NCBI GenBank assembly: GCA_029959085.1
Contig: JARWIR010000018.1
Coordinates: 19,343,001 to 19,407,000, forward strand
DNA: 64,000 nucleotides
From: Nemophila menziesii
Lineage: Eukaryota; Streptophyta; Magnoliopsida; Boraginales; Hydrophyllaceae
Reading direction: 5' to 3'
The position numbers were made by a program, and so were the translations under genes. Below the pieces are notes generated by a model. The model worked only from the letters and a program-made list of their open reading frames with translations. It did not search any database and was not told the origin of the DNA. Below, in pieces: positions 33,181-47,040 of the stretch (positions are counted from its first letter, which is position 1; every line of letters starts with the position of its first letter).

Positions 33181-34383
33181 TGCGGTTCTGATTTTAAGAA
33201 ACCCTCTTTCCAAACCCTAGCTGTCTCAAAATTTTAATTACTTATTTCCGGTTAATCTTTCCTAGTTTTTGCTTTACAGACTATTTTAAACATTGTTCTA
33301 GGCTTTTACGGGTGTTGTGTTTCTTGTTAACCCCAAAAATCCTTTTGGATTTGGTGGGTTAAGACTCTTCATGATCCATGAATTGATCAGCTTTCCATAA
33401 GTTACAGTTCATATGGTTTCATATCTTTTTTCTACGCGATATCCAAATCTCACCATTTTAATTTTTTAGATCTAAACATCCTGATCTTGTTAGAAGTTTC
33501 TATGTTGTTTTCAGGTTTCCGATGATATATCCATTAACGATATGAAACTTTTCTACTTCTCCTTTTTCAAATTTATGGCCTGCACTTTTTGGATTCCTAA
33601 CAATAATAATTATAATTTAAGATTTATAATTACTATTATTATCCTAAACCATTTAATTACCTATGACGGATCTGTGATGATCTATTATTGTGGTTTTATC
33701 TTTATTTATAGTCACATCGATCTAATGAAAGATGTTGTTTTGCAGCATGAAATTTGGTTTTGCTGTCTATACTTTTCAGCTTTCACAATTGAAAAGGTTT
33801 GCTCAGTTAAATTTTTTGAGCTTTATTTTTACAAAAATTGTGTAGGAAACAATGCTGAGTACGAACTTCTTCCCCCAAAATGCAAAAGGGTAGCGGACAT
33901 TACTCAATGATGTCATCCATGACCATATGAGTCTTTTGTTCTGGATTTGTCAAGGAATTAGAGCGCCCTCAACAATTTCCAGTAAAAGTAGTTATTGCGC
34001 GCTTTAAACCTTCTATCGTAGTGTTCCGTGAAACCATGCTTCGTGAGGTGGATTCACAAGAAACTATAAGTCCATTTCGCTTTGATAAATCTTTTGTTTT
34101 TGACCCCACCGGAGTTGCTTTTCACTCTGGGAGTTTTTTGGTTTTGTGGAACTCGTGTATCAATATTTTGGTAACCTTTTGTTCTGCATCTTTTGTCGTT
34201 CTTAAAATTAATGAACCTAGTTTTTCTTATTACCTTGTTTTCATATATGCCCCTAATGACTTTGATGTTAATATTAAAGTTTTCGCTGAAATTACATAGT
34301 GGAGCGATAATATTTATGAGCCTTGGCTCATTCTTGGAGATTTTAATAATGTTCTTAACATTCATGAGAAACAAAGCATTTAG
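33181..34383 (+). pseudogene. LINE 5' part in inverted orientation: leader and endonuclease domain
   Basis: From about 33927 the frame reads MSLLFWICQGIRAPSTISS, then KPSIVVFRETML, FDPTGVAFHSGSF, ASFVVLKIN, FIYAPND and WLILGDFNNVLNIHEK. This is the N-terminal endonuclease (exonuclease-endonuclease-phosphatase fold) of L1-type ORF2. One stop lies at about 34298 and the frame ends mid-domain. The preceding 33181-33926 looks like a leader or ORF1 remnant. The orientation is opposite to the RT part directly left of it; the missing piece between the two parts is the end of the endonuclease and the linker. Confidence 0.82.
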
Positions 34384-35290
34384 CTAAGAAAACTTTCGCC
34401 GACCAAAAAAAAAGTTAAAAGAAAAAAAGTTAAGAAAACTTCAAGTATTTTATATCCGTGTTTGATAGATATATACAACAAAGATATTAGAAATTAAATT
34501 TTTTCTAACTAGTTCTAATTTGGAGATAGTTTATTCAAAGATTCTGGCTAACTTGAAAATTTATATTGATATATTAGTATATAGTTGTTAAACAAATTAT
34601 CAAAAAATATTTGTTTAATAACGTAATCAAATGTATAATTACTTTGTATAAATATAGAAAAAAATATAAGGTAAATAAGTCTTTGCTACACTATAAATAC
34701 ATATATCAAATGAAACAATAGGAATTTTCCTAGCTTAAAGATCATAAACTCTATTACGACTAAAATAGCTAGGAACTCTTTCGAGGCGTTTTTACGGATT
34801 ATGAAAAATTTACAAAAAAATAAAAAGGAATGAATGATAAATTTGTGCAAGGTTATTGAGATGAAGTGATTTATAATATTTTAGACATTTACTTATATTG
34901 CGTTATATGTTAGCCTTGGGCTTAGTGTGTTTTATTTTTATAGTCTTTTTGAACATATATGTAATCGTTTTGGGTTGAGTATAAGGGTATATGAAGAAGC
35001 GGTAAAAATCAAGAACTGAATATGATATAGAGTTTTATTCTGATAATATTAATTCATTTAGACTCATTGATATAATAGGCAGGTGGATTGCCATAAGAAT
35101 TGTAAGTCCATGGAAAATAATATTATTTTGAAAACTAAAAGGGTAACAACTAACAAGATTGATAATATTATTGGTCCCAATAAGGTGTGTCTAAAAGGCT
35201 TTAACAATAGTTTGGGTATAATAGATCATGGGATTGGTATGAGTATTTTTCATTTATTATGAAAAACAACAGGATAAGAAATATTGAAAT
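34384..35290 (+). repeat. duplicated block, copy A, right part
   Basis: Matches 63060-64000: CTTCAAGTATTTTAT, AGATTCTGGCTAACTTGAAA, ATATTAGTATAT, CTATTACGACTAAAATAGCT, GGTAACAACTAACAAGATTG and ATTATTGGTCCCAA. In copy B the corresponding flank is interrupted by a different LINE and by MITEs. No intact ORF. Confidence 0.8.
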
Positions 35291-35524
35291 TCGGGGTGAA
35301 TTTAGATCACAAATAGTTTATCAGTTAAATTTTCTTTGTTCTTTTTGGTTGAAAGGGGAAAGATTGTTATTAGAGGTTGTGTATATGGGTGTGTCTTATT
35401 CATGAACTTCCTAGTTAATTATTCTTTGAGAGATATATGGACTATACCTAAAATGTCCAAAGAGAAAACATGAGTATCTTATCTTGGAATTGCCATGGGA
35501 TTAGGCTTCCTTGCCAAAAATATA

Positions 35525-35724
35525 CTTCCTCCGTCCACAAATGTTTGTCACAATTTCTAAAAATGGATGTCCACAAAAGGTTGTCATTTTAAAATATCAA
35601 GAAACTTTTTTACATGTTCTACCAAGTTTACCCTTATTTAATTTTCAAAAAGTAGAAAGCATTAATTGCTTTTTTTAATATATGTGAAGAAAAAGGTATG
35701 ACAAACATTTGTGGACGGAAAGAG
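35525..35724. mobile_element. Stowaway-type MITE (200 bp)
   Basis: Ends CTTCCTCCGTCCACAAATG and CATTTGTGGACGGAAAGAG are inverted repeats of the CTCCCTCCGT type. TA target duplications are at 35523-35524 and 35725-35726. No coding capacity. Confidence 0.88.
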
Positions 35725-35726
35725 TA

Positions 35727-37560
35727 AAAAAATATAGAAGATATTTTGACAAAATATATGCTTGTTTTATGTTATTTCTTTAAATCAAAATTATATGTTA
35801 ATAGTTGTGATAATCTAGTTAGACAAACATTTTTTTGTCACTAGTGCGCGGTTGACCCTGGGCGTAGTCTAAGGGGGTATCTTAGCAGTTGGAAGGGTAT
35901 TCTTAATTTAGTTACTAAATGTTTTTGTAAAAATGTAAACATTTGTTATTTCCATGAAAACTCAATGCTATTTTGGTATATTGGGTTTATATATGTTTTT
36001 ACTGACCAACAGAAACAGCCTTGCCGAATTCAGGGTCTAGGTGAAAATTTTAAAAGAAACCTTTATATAGAAAAAAATTATAAGATCTTTTTATTATTGT
36101 AATATTTAATTTTAATATATATAAATAATTAAATATACTTAATAAATAATAATTTAAATTCTAATATACATTTAAAAAAATTAACTATAAAAAAACAATG
36201 ACAAATTTTGCAGGTTGTATTTGACAGTTCATCTAAAAAACTTTATGTAATAAAGAAAATGATAATAAAACATCATTACTATAAATTTGTAATTTCAATT
36301 TGTATTATAATTTATAAATGGCCATATTGCAACTTGCTAAAGAAACATCATTAATTAGAATATCGAATCTATGAAATCTATGAACCTTCACTAGAGTTTC
36401 TAAAAAACATCCTTATATCAATAGGACTCAGTCACTCGTCCAAAAAAAAAAATAGGACTCAGTCGTATGTATTACAATTTGTAAACAGTAAACGGCCATA
36501 TGTGTTGCAATTTGCAAGCTTACTGCAAAAAGAAAAAAAACACCATCCATAATCGAAATCTTTTTTGTTTACTAATAAAATGATTATCTAATTCATTATC
36601 AATCAATAAATTACAAAGTAATATATTTATTACACTTAATTATAGAACATCAACTAATTAAATATAAAGTTAGAAATTAAAATTATACTGAATTTGAAGA
36701 TAAAATATGAATCGTAAATTTTTTAAAATATCGTGTCAATATATAGATTTTTTTTTTGCTAAACTTAATGATAATAATAATGATTTTAGTAAATCAAGAA
36801 GAGAATAGACAAATTATTTTGAGAATCGAAAGAATTTTTTTGTTAGACATTAAGAATTGGAATCAGATAAAATAAATACACACCGGTAAATTAATAAATC
36901 TTGGAAGGACAAATATGAATATAGATATTGGGCTAGTATTATATAGACTTAATTTTTTTTATTTTAACATATAAGTAAATTATATAGAACATACAAAAAA
37001 GTTGGGCCCCTAAAAATTTTGGGCCCTGAGTCGCCCCTGTTGCACTTATCGAGGATCGGCTCTATAGACCAACTAGGAAAGATTTGAACTCTAGATTACA
37101 TCTCAGACTGGAATAAAAGTAATTGTATTACCAAGATCATTATTGGCGACTTTACAAAATCCTGAAATCTAATGAAAAACGACATTCGGGGGGATTTATG
37201 AATGTAGAGTTCAAAACTTAATAACTTCATCACTCTAAATTCTCTCATTAACCTATCGGCTAAGGGTTACTTCTTCACATGATCCAATAGAAAAAATGCA
37301 TGCCTACATTTTAAAGAAAAACTGGATTGTGCCTTGTGTTCAACAAAATTTGATCATTAAATTTCTGGAGATTAGTGTTATAGCTTTAACGTGTTTGAGG
37401 TCAGATCTCTCACCTTTTATTATCTATTGAGACCCATATTAAACAAAAAAAGGATAGTCAGTTCAAATTTGAATCGTTCTAGATGGAAGAATCGACGTGC
37501 AAATATCTTATTGATCTTTCATGTTATAAAACTATGTTAGTTCAACTGATATAGGAATTT
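35727..37560. other. no gene; one possible hAT-like right terminus near 37041
   Basis: AT-rich sequence. GGGCCCTGAGTCGCCCCTG (37020-37040) resembles the inverted end of a plant hAT element. A possible but poor partner (CAGCCTTGCCGAATTCAGGG) is near 36015, with no matching target duplication. Confidence 0.3.
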
Positions 37561-38190
37561 AAAATGAAGAAGATCATGTACACTAAGAATTTACATCTGT
37601 TGTTGGGTTACTCCAGGAGTGACATATGCATCACAGATTTGCATAAATTTGTACATGGATCGAATATGATCTTCTTTTGCTGCACCACTATACTGTCCCA
37701 TATTGTTAAACTGATTAATCATACCCGCATCTGGTCTGAATCGGATTCCTCAAATTGCGGGGGGACGAAGTCCTAGTGGTGGTAAATGGAAAGGTCTATA
37801 GTTATTCTGTTGGAAGAGTCGCAGCCCATCCTCTTGAAGTTCTACACCATTATTGTTAAGTGGTTGTTGTCCTACCGGAGGAATTGGTAATTGAGCATTT
37901 TGGACTCCTACCGGTGGAATTGGTAATACAGGTTGAACTATTGGAAGACCATTTTCATCCAACTGAATCACGGGATTCTCAACCAACTCTGCCATTGCTT
38001 CTTCTAACCTTGCTTGTTCTCTTGCTTCTTTATCTCTTTTGTTTTTCTCTCGAATTAACCTCTCATGGTTTGAGTACATACACCAAACCTATGAACCTGA
38101 GAAGAAACAGAACAAAGACAAGCGTAAAACCGAAAAATAAAACTGAAATAAAAATAACAACTAAAAACACTTACAGATAACACCGTGGTC
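37561..38190 (-). pseudogene. Athila-type gag N-terminus, truncated
   Basis: Minus strand downstream of primer site and LTR. A 109-codon frame from MYSNHERLIREKNKRDKEAR through ENPVIQLDENGLPIVQPVLP to LPPLGLRPPA, then in another frame RSMYKFMQICDAYVTPGVTQ QQM near 37600-37680. This corresponds to the charged N-terminus, Pro-rich linker and gag core start of the complete element's gag. The sequence ends at about 37561, so the rest of the element is lost. A frame change near 37750 and stops indicate a dead copy. Confidence 0.8.
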
Positions 38191-38201
38191 ACACGCTACC
38201 G

Positions 38202-38219
38202 TCCCCGGCAGCGGCGCCA
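38202..38219 (-). other. retrotransposon primer binding site (tRNA-Asp type)
   Basis: On the minus strand TGGCGCCGCTGCCGGGGA sits 6 bases inside the LTR end. It agrees with the complement of the 3' end of plant tRNA-Asp, apart from one or two bases. It forms a hairpin with the following CGGTAGCG. Confidence 0.75.
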
Positions 38220-38225
38220 AAAACT

Positions 38226-39802
38226 TGGTGTCTCCTTGTGTGTTCTAAATAAACACACCTAAAAAGGCAAGACACGTACCGCAAGTGTACGGGTCGTCCA
38301 AGTAATATCCGGTAAATGGGATTTCGATCTCAGGGACGGATTAGGTATGACTTTAGATGTTATATAATAAGTGTAGATAATTGTTATGTAATGCGTAAAA
38401 TAAGTTATATAAATATTTGTTTTGGTTTTTGATTAAGAACTAAGACACAATTAAATTAAAATACTAAATTAACGCAAGAATTAAAATGCAAATAAGTAAA
38501 TAAAGGATTGGACACAAATATGAGAGGTACTACTTGACTCACGCAAGGGTTTCACTAGTGTTTCGTTTAAGGGTCAAATTGGTAATTAACAATAGTCGGG
38601 ATACAATACTCTTCTAACCCCCGTCAGGGTATGATAATACAAACCCCGTCAGGGTAGGGTAATACAAACCCCGTCAAGGCGATTATAATCTACATTTGAA
38701 TGATAAGCACTTTTTACCCAATTGGCTATAAGATTAATTAAGTCCGTCAGGATCAATAACTTTTATCTTACATCTATAATCTATTTCCGTACCTAAACCC
38801 CCGTCAAGGTGATCCATACGCCACTATATGGAATAGCCTAGATACTAAATCCTATTACTGGTTAATTACGTCACTAATAGTCAATAAGCTTAAAATAATA
38901 GAAATTGATTAACTACCCAATTCGAATTAAATCATACAATCCCAAAATTGAAAACACTGAATTAAATAAAAGGGGCTCAACCCATAAATGCGTTCATCAA
39001 CTACTTAAAGAACTTAGCTCATACTAATGTTTAAAATAACTGAAATAAAATAAAAGAGGTTCATAATGAATTACAGAAATAGAAAAACATAATTAAAGGG
39101 TTGAGAATTACTGTTGTTAAAGAAGGAATTCTCCAGCTTCAGCACTTCTTTCTCCTTTTTGCTTCTCTAACTTCTGCTAAGCGTTGCCTCTTCTCTAATA
39201 TGAATTGGTGTGTGAAAACTGAGGTTAAAGGCATATTTATAGTGGGAAAAACGGATTGGGCTATAGACATTAGGGTTTAGGTTAATTAGAATAAAAGCCC
39301 AATCCATTTAATAAAATCCCGTCACTGGTGACCAACTGTTACTAAAACAGCTGTAACTTTTGAGTCCGGACTCGGAATCACTTCGTTCAACTTGGAAAAT
39401 CTTCCTGACTTCAAGCTCTTGCTACCTCATTTTATGCTCCAAGGCTGAATTAGTGGCTAAGATGCTCGAAAACAGTGATTTGTGACAGCATTCCAGATGT
39501 CATTCTCCACTAATTACTTCTTTGAATTAATTATTCTCGCCTTTGACTTCAACGCTTAATCCAAGACTTTATTTCCCGTTTATTCTCCTTGTATTAATAT
39601 TCCATCACATCATAAACCTAAGAACTTTGCACTAAAAATAGACGAATTAACGCATAAAAGCTCTAAAACACAAATAATCCAAATCCAAGGGAAGAAATCG
39701 TAATATGACCAAATAAGCTTAAAAGTCTAGTAAATAAGTCAATTACTCACCTAGTTTGATGTCTCCTAAGGGCATATAATTAGAAAAAAAAGGGAGACAT
39801 CA
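38226..39802 (-). mobile_element. 5' LTR of a minus-strand Athila-type element (1,577 bp)
   Basis: On the minus strand it starts TGATGTCTCCCTTTTTTTTC at 39802 and ends GGAGACACCA at 38226, followed by AGTTTTTGGCGCC. The inverted copy of the start (GGAGACATCA) lies about 30 bases in. Three CCCCGTCAGGGT/CCCCGTCAAGG words lie at 38620-38690 on the plus strand. No partner 3' LTR is seen. Confidence 0.88.
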
Positions 39803-40029
39803 ATGATGAAGTTTAGTATAGGAATGATAGTCATCTGACGTTAAAAAAAATTTGATCGAAAAACGAGTAATAAAATCTTGTAGGTTTCTCTTGTGGGTGC
39901 CAATTGCTAGGCTCATTCAGCCTCATACTAACACCGGGAACTATTTTACTAATACTGGTTAACATGTCATAGTCCTCAAGGAAAATAATGCGACTACTAA
40001 TCCAAATCTTACAATCCAAGTAGCTATAT

Positions 40030-40553
40030 CCGATTTGTGGAAATTGGTTTGACACTCAAAGGTCCCGGTGAAAATTAGAGCATTTTTGCAAAATGGTTGC
40101 AAAGAAGTTATAGAATATGTTTAAAAGGAAATGAGCCTTCAACAATAAATACAGATTATGTATGGGCATGATTGAAAACACTAGTCATATTTTCCTTAAA
40201 TGCAAGAAAAATAGAGATTTTTGGGTCAACTCTATCATCACGAAAGAATTGATTATTCTACAAAAGAATTATAAAAGATATGATCCAGAGAATTATAGAT
40301 TGTCATACTAAGAGTGGTTAGGACAAGTCAGTGATCATAACTTATATCTTTATCTTAATCACAAACATGTGAAAAAATTGATTAAAAAAAATTCTTTGAA
40401 GAATAAATTTGAAATGAGACAAAATCCTTGTTAGGTTTCATCCTCTCATGGTTGACATCATTGGAGAGGAATGGTATCCATCCTCTTCTAATCCTCAAGC
40501 CAACAAAAATAAAATAGCGTCGAGACAAGAAATTACCACGTCTTTTGTGATGC
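40030..40553 (+). pseudogene. LINE zf-RVT region and linker fragment
   Basis: KVPVKIRAFLQ near 40055-40090 and, after frame changes, MIENTSHIFLKCKKNRDFWV near 40165-40230, the typical Cys/His region that follows RT in plant LINEs. The frame continues to DIIGEEWYPSSSNPQANKNK near 40455-40520. Stops interrupt it. It is cut at 40553 by insertion of the solo LTR (40559-42058), and its continuation after 42063 is unclear. Confidence 0.65.
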
Positions 40554-40558
40554 ATAAT

Positions 40559-42058
40559 TGATGTCTTCTCATTTGTAATAATAAAATATACATCTGAGAC
40601 ATCATTTTAGGCTTATTTATTATTTTATAGGTTGATTTTAGCTTAGTTTAGTGCACTTTCCTATTTTGAGTCTTTATTTAGGAACATAATATTTTTAGAG
40701 CATATTGGGTTTAATTGTTTATTAAGTGTGAAGCTTTAAAGATAATTATGGAGATTAATTAGAGTCCAAGTCAAAGACTACAACTTATGGAAAGAGATTT
40801 ACATCGAAATTGGAGATAAAGGAAACAAAGGCTAAAAACATGGAAAAGGAAAAGCTGCCTAATCTGAATTTCTGCAGCACACGCCTAAAGAAGTGGTAAT
40901 TACTCCTATAAGGAAGCCGATTTTGGAAGATTCCTTTCATATGGACAAAGATAATTCTGTTACGATTCTTTTGGTATCTTATGGAGCTCAAACCGACCAA
41001 AAACGAAGAAGATATGTCCAAAACGGTCCAGCAGTGTTTATCTTTATTTCCTTACGAATTTGAGTTGTGCTTGGAGTCTATTACTTGGCCTTATCTCCAA
41101 GAAACGAATTAGGTCAACCTATACACTATAAATACAGCCTCTTAACACTCTTAAATCATCCTTGGTGAAACCTTAAACCAAGAGGAAGCTTACAACACAA
41201 TAGAGAAGTCTGGAAGGAGCTGTTCATCATTATGTCTTCTTCTACCTTTAATTTTGTAATTTCTTTCTTTTATTTCATGAACTAAATTTCTTTAGCTTGA
41301 GTTTTAGCACCTATGTATGAACCCTAGTTTTGATTGACATCTATCTAATTTGGGAATTTAATGTTTTAAATCGAATTATAGTTTTTATTCTCTGTTTATG
41401 TGTTTGGATTTATATTCTGTGTTCTTGTGGACTGCAGCCATATAGAATTACCATCTAGTAATTAGGTCACCATTGACAACGGTGTTTAATTGCATGTTTA
41501 GCACATAACGTCCAGTATTAGGTCTGATCTGACAACCCAACCTAGCTAGATAATCACTATGGTTTAGTTCTTGTGACTATTTACCAATTACAGGAAAAGT
41601 TTGCTTAGGAAGCCTTATTGACACAGGTAAATCCTATTTGAAACTACCGATAGCGAATTGGGACCGATTAGGGAAATACTACATAATTTACCCTTACATG
41701 TTTAGAACGGCAAAACTAGTGGGGATTACATGCTATTAACTCGAGCTATATTCTCAAATCACTTCTCTTTCATATTTATTTTCTGTCTTTTAATTCCTAG
41801 TTTTAATTTAGTTTAATTAGAAAATCAAACAAACATCTATTTTGTCTTTACTTTTATTTGCGTTTAGTTGTTCTAGCTTTAATATTTTGCACTTAGTATT
41901 TGCATAAGATTCTCCTAACCTTCGTAGTCTCTGCGGAACGAATCTTAATCTTTTAACTAAAACTTGCATACGATCTGTATACTTGCAGAACCGTGTAGCT
42001 TTAGGGTGTTATTTGCACGTTATTTATATCTTATTTTATCACACCCTAGGCCCCACCA
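40559..42058 (+). mobile_element. solo Athila-type LTR (1,500 bp) with perfect 5-bp target duplication
   Basis: Starts TGATGTCTTCTCATTTG and ends AGGCCCCACCA. ATAAT occurs on both sides (40554-40558 and 42059-42063). Closest to the LTR at 16077-17567: shared ATTTTAGAGCATATTGGGTT, TCTCTGCGGAACGAATC, ACTTGCATACGATCTGT and the end TTATCACACCCTAGG. Confidence 0.92.
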
Positions 42059-42063
42059 ATAAT

Positions 42064-43849
<1,786 letters not shown>

Positions 43850-43990
43850 TGGGGTTATTGTTGAAAACATCCTGCTTAAACTCTCTAATTGTTTTTTTAT
43901 GCCTTCAATAATCTTATTTATAAAAAAATGCCTAATGAAATAATTATTTATAGAAAACATCCCCTTTATATTTTCTATACCTTTATTAAT

Positions 43991-44463
43991 TCCATCACAT
44001 GCGCGCGTCCGTGAAATTTTTTTAAAATCGTCATAACTAATTCAAAAAAAAATCAGAAAATTAAAAAAAAAATATTTTTGAATAAATCTAATTAATATTT
44101 ACGTCTATGAATTTTTTTGATTTTTTTTGAATTTTTTTAATTTTTTCGAATTTTTTTAATTTTTTTTTCGCAGACACGGAATTCCATGTTTTAAACATGG
44201 AATTCCATGTTTTAAACCGTGAAATAAACATGAAATTCCATGTTTTAAACATGAAATTCCATGTTTCAAACACGAAATTCCATGTTCTGCGAAAAAAAAA
44301 TATTAAAAAAATAAAAAAAAATCAAAAAATTCAGAAAATTCCGAAAAAAATCATAGACGTAAATATTAATTTGATTTATCCAAATATAATTTTTTTTGAT
44401 TTTTTCGATTTTTTTTGAATTAGTTATGACGATTTTAAAAAAATTTCACGGACGCGCGCGTGT
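43991..44463. mobile_element. foldback element with CGCGCG ends and a palindromic 21-bp tandem core
   Basis: Left CATGCGCGCGTCCGTGAAAT and the complementary right end (TTTCACGGACGCGCGCGTG) continue as inverted repeats through AAAATCGTCATAACTAATTC. The centre (44168-44291) holds about five 21-bp units around AAATTCCATGTTTTAAACAT. It is bounded by CGCAGA and TCTGCG, so the whole core is itself an inverted repeat. No coding capacity. Confidence 0.8.
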
Positions 44464-44871
44464 TTATTAGTTTTTTTCTTATTTTTTAATTGTTAATTAT
44501 AAGGGGGGCTGTTTTCAATAAATATTTTTTTCTAGGCACCTTTCTCTAAATAAGTTTTTTAATAGGCATCAATCAACAATTGGCTCATATAGTATAAGAG
44601 TAAATATATATCACCCTTTTTCTTTCATTCCTTATTATCTCTTAGGTGAAGGTTTAAACTCCAATTATAATATTTTTTAAATCAAACTTTTATTGATTTA
44701 TTTAATGATATACTAAATTGGGTTAATGCCTTTTTAAATCAAAATGACAAACCAACTTTCCATTTAGATTTCACAATAATTTAGATGAAAATATTACTAT
44801 AATACCCTTATTATAGTTGTTGTCTTTGACCTTATATTTAAATCATACATTATCATAGATGTGAAAATCCA

Positions 44872-45170
44872 CCTACTACTAATTTCATCGCACGCGCACA
44901 TCCGAGATTTTTTAAATCATCATAACTAATTCTAAAAAAATAAAAAAAAATAAAAAAAATTGCATTTTTAGATGATACAAATTAATATTTATGTCTATGA
45001 TTTTTTTTAAATTTTTAATTTTTTTTTGATTTTGATTTTTTTTAAATGGGATTTTGTCCCATCTGTAGTTTTAAGATTGAGATGAGTTTGTCTCATCTCC
45101 ATTCTAAACTGAGATGGGATTTGTCCCATCTCTATTGTATAACTAAGATGAGATTTGTCTCGTCTCTATT
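44872..45170. mobile_element. foldback-family left end followed by four 33-bp palindromic repeats
   Basis: CCTACTACTAATTTCAT then CATCATAACTAATTC match the left ends at 45676 and 43991. At 45046-45167 four palindromes of the form GAGATGGGATTTGTCCCATC repeat every 32-33 bp. Two more are at about 45556-45606. No right terminus was found. Confidence 0.65.
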
Positions 45171-45675
45171 ATAAAACTAATTAAAAAGGTATAATGTGTT
45201 GGAGATGATGGTGTGTTGTTTCGCGGGGTAAAAAGCCTTGACTTGGTAGGGTTATGTATATATGTCATGGATTGATAGGATTGTTCCGTCCAGTTTTACT
45301 ATTCCTACTCCGATTTTGTTTGTAGAGCCTTTGAAACCTAAGACTATTAGTTGCTTATTCTTCTGATCCATTCCCTACAATTTACGTTTATATAAGAAAT
45401 AACTTATTTACTTTGAATATTGATGACTTGAGAAGCAATAATTAGTTGAAATGAAGAAAAATACTGTTTCCAGATCATTATATAACATTCAAAATCAAAT
45501 CGTACGAGTCATCAACATATTAAACACTAAACAAAAAAAAACTCATTTAATACTAAGATAGGATTTGTCCCATCTATATTGTAATACTAAGATGGATCTA
45601 TCCCATTTGCGATTAAAACCTTCCACCACGACCCCCCCCCCCCAACACCACCATCACCCTACCACCACCACCTTA

Positions 45676-46075
45676 ACCTACTACTAATTTCATTACACAT
45701 GCGCGCGTCCGTGAATTTTATTTAAAATCGTCATAACTAATTCTAAAAAAAACAGAAATATAAAAAAATCGCATTTTTGGATAAAGCAAATTAATATTTA
45801 CTTCTATGATTTTTTTTGAATTTTTGAATTTTTTTTCGTAGTGAATTTCATGTTTGCGAAAAGAAAATTCACTGTTTCGAACGGTGAATTTCATGTTTAA
45901 AACAGTAAATTCCGTGTCTACGGAAAAAACTAAAAATAAAAATATTAAATAAAAATATGAATTAGTTTTATCCAAAAATACAATTATGTTTATTTTTCTA
46001 ATTTTTTTAAATTAGTTATGACGATTTTAAAAATTATTCACGGACGCGCGCGTGTGTAATGGAATTAGTAATAGG
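45676..46075. mobile_element. foldback element with CGCGCG ends (400 bp)
   Basis: Left CCTACTACTAATTTCATTAC and right (minus strand) CCTATTACTAATTCCATTAC, then CACGCGCGCGTCCGTGAA on both. Inner match through AAAATCGTCATAACTAATT. The core has diverged versions of the GAATTTCATGTTT unit seen at 44168-44291. C- and T-rich GGT-complement sequence lies outside both ends. Confidence 0.82.
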
Positions 46076-46554
46076 TTGTGGTGGTGGTTGTGGTAGCTGT
46101 AATGGTAGTTAAATACATAATAGTGGTGGTGGCGGTACCCTATTATTTGTATTTAAAAATAAATATTGTATTAAAAATAATATATTTAATAATAAGGGTA
46201 ATAAATGTATAAAAAATATAAATGAGATTTTTTCTATAAATACTTTTTTTATTAGGCATTTTTTTATAAAATAAATTATTGAAAATTTAATTTAATAATT
46301 ATATAATTTTATTATGTTTTTTTAAGAAATATTTCTATTTTTAATTAATAACAATAAAAAAGTTAAAAGTAAAATGATAATAGATTTTTTTATTAAAATA
46401 GAAAATTAGATAGTTTATTTAAAAAGAAATAATAACATGTTAACTTTTAAACATAGATTTTTTAATTATGATTTAAATGAATAATTTTTTTACTAAATTT
46501 TACATATGAAATGGTATAAGTATAAAATAATTAGTGGTGATATTATAGCAATCC
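46076..46554. other. no gene recognised
   Basis: Short GGT-rich tract to about 46135, then AT-rich sequence without motifs. Confidence 0.45.
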
Positions 46555-47040
46555 TTTTTTGTTTAATCTCCAGCTAATTAAACATCCAACGGGTAAGAAT
46601 AATTCTTTCCATATAATCAAGCAATTACCTAATCAATTAGTGCAACTAATTGTAAACGATGCCACTCCTTTGGAAGTTGGTTAATTTTGTAATCTTTATT
46701 TATTAATGAAAGCTTTTAGAAAAAAAATAAAATAAAAAGACTAACAATAATTGGGTGAGATCGATGAAATCCCTTGGTTCACGGGCTACTGGTGGTCATA
46801 ATGTATAGGAAATAGGTCTCAAATAATCAATTGGCCAAGTTGCACAATTACATCTAACGAACAAGTACAAACTTATGAGTTGATGCCACGTGGAGAAAGC
46901 AACTTGTGGAACACGCCCGACCCAAAAAAACTTGTGGAACACGTGTCGAATGCCTGCAGCCTGTCTGCCGATCTCTCCCATGCATGTATAACATCATAAG
47001 TGAGCCTGAATCTTGATTCTATTTTTTCTTTTCTAAGAGA
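46555..47040 (+). repeat. duplicated block, copy B, left part
   Basis: Matches copy A (29400-29890), including the G-box CCACGTGG (46886-46893) and CATGCATG (46979-46986). Copy B has an extra near-tandem ACTTGTGGAACACG segment at 46909-46945. It is interrupted at 47040 by the LINE insertion and resumes at about 61985. Confidence 0.78.

Noticed and set aside
33542..33910. 122-codon plus-strand ORF as a host gene
   Set aside because: It lies in the leader of the inverted LINE 5' part, just upstream of the endonuclease start; Phe/Tyr-rich with no domain.
36015..37041. hAT element between a CAGCCTTGCCGA-like left end and a CGCCCCTG right end
   Set aside because: The right end looks convincing, but the left match is poor and the 8-bp flanks do not agree; kept only as a possible terminus.
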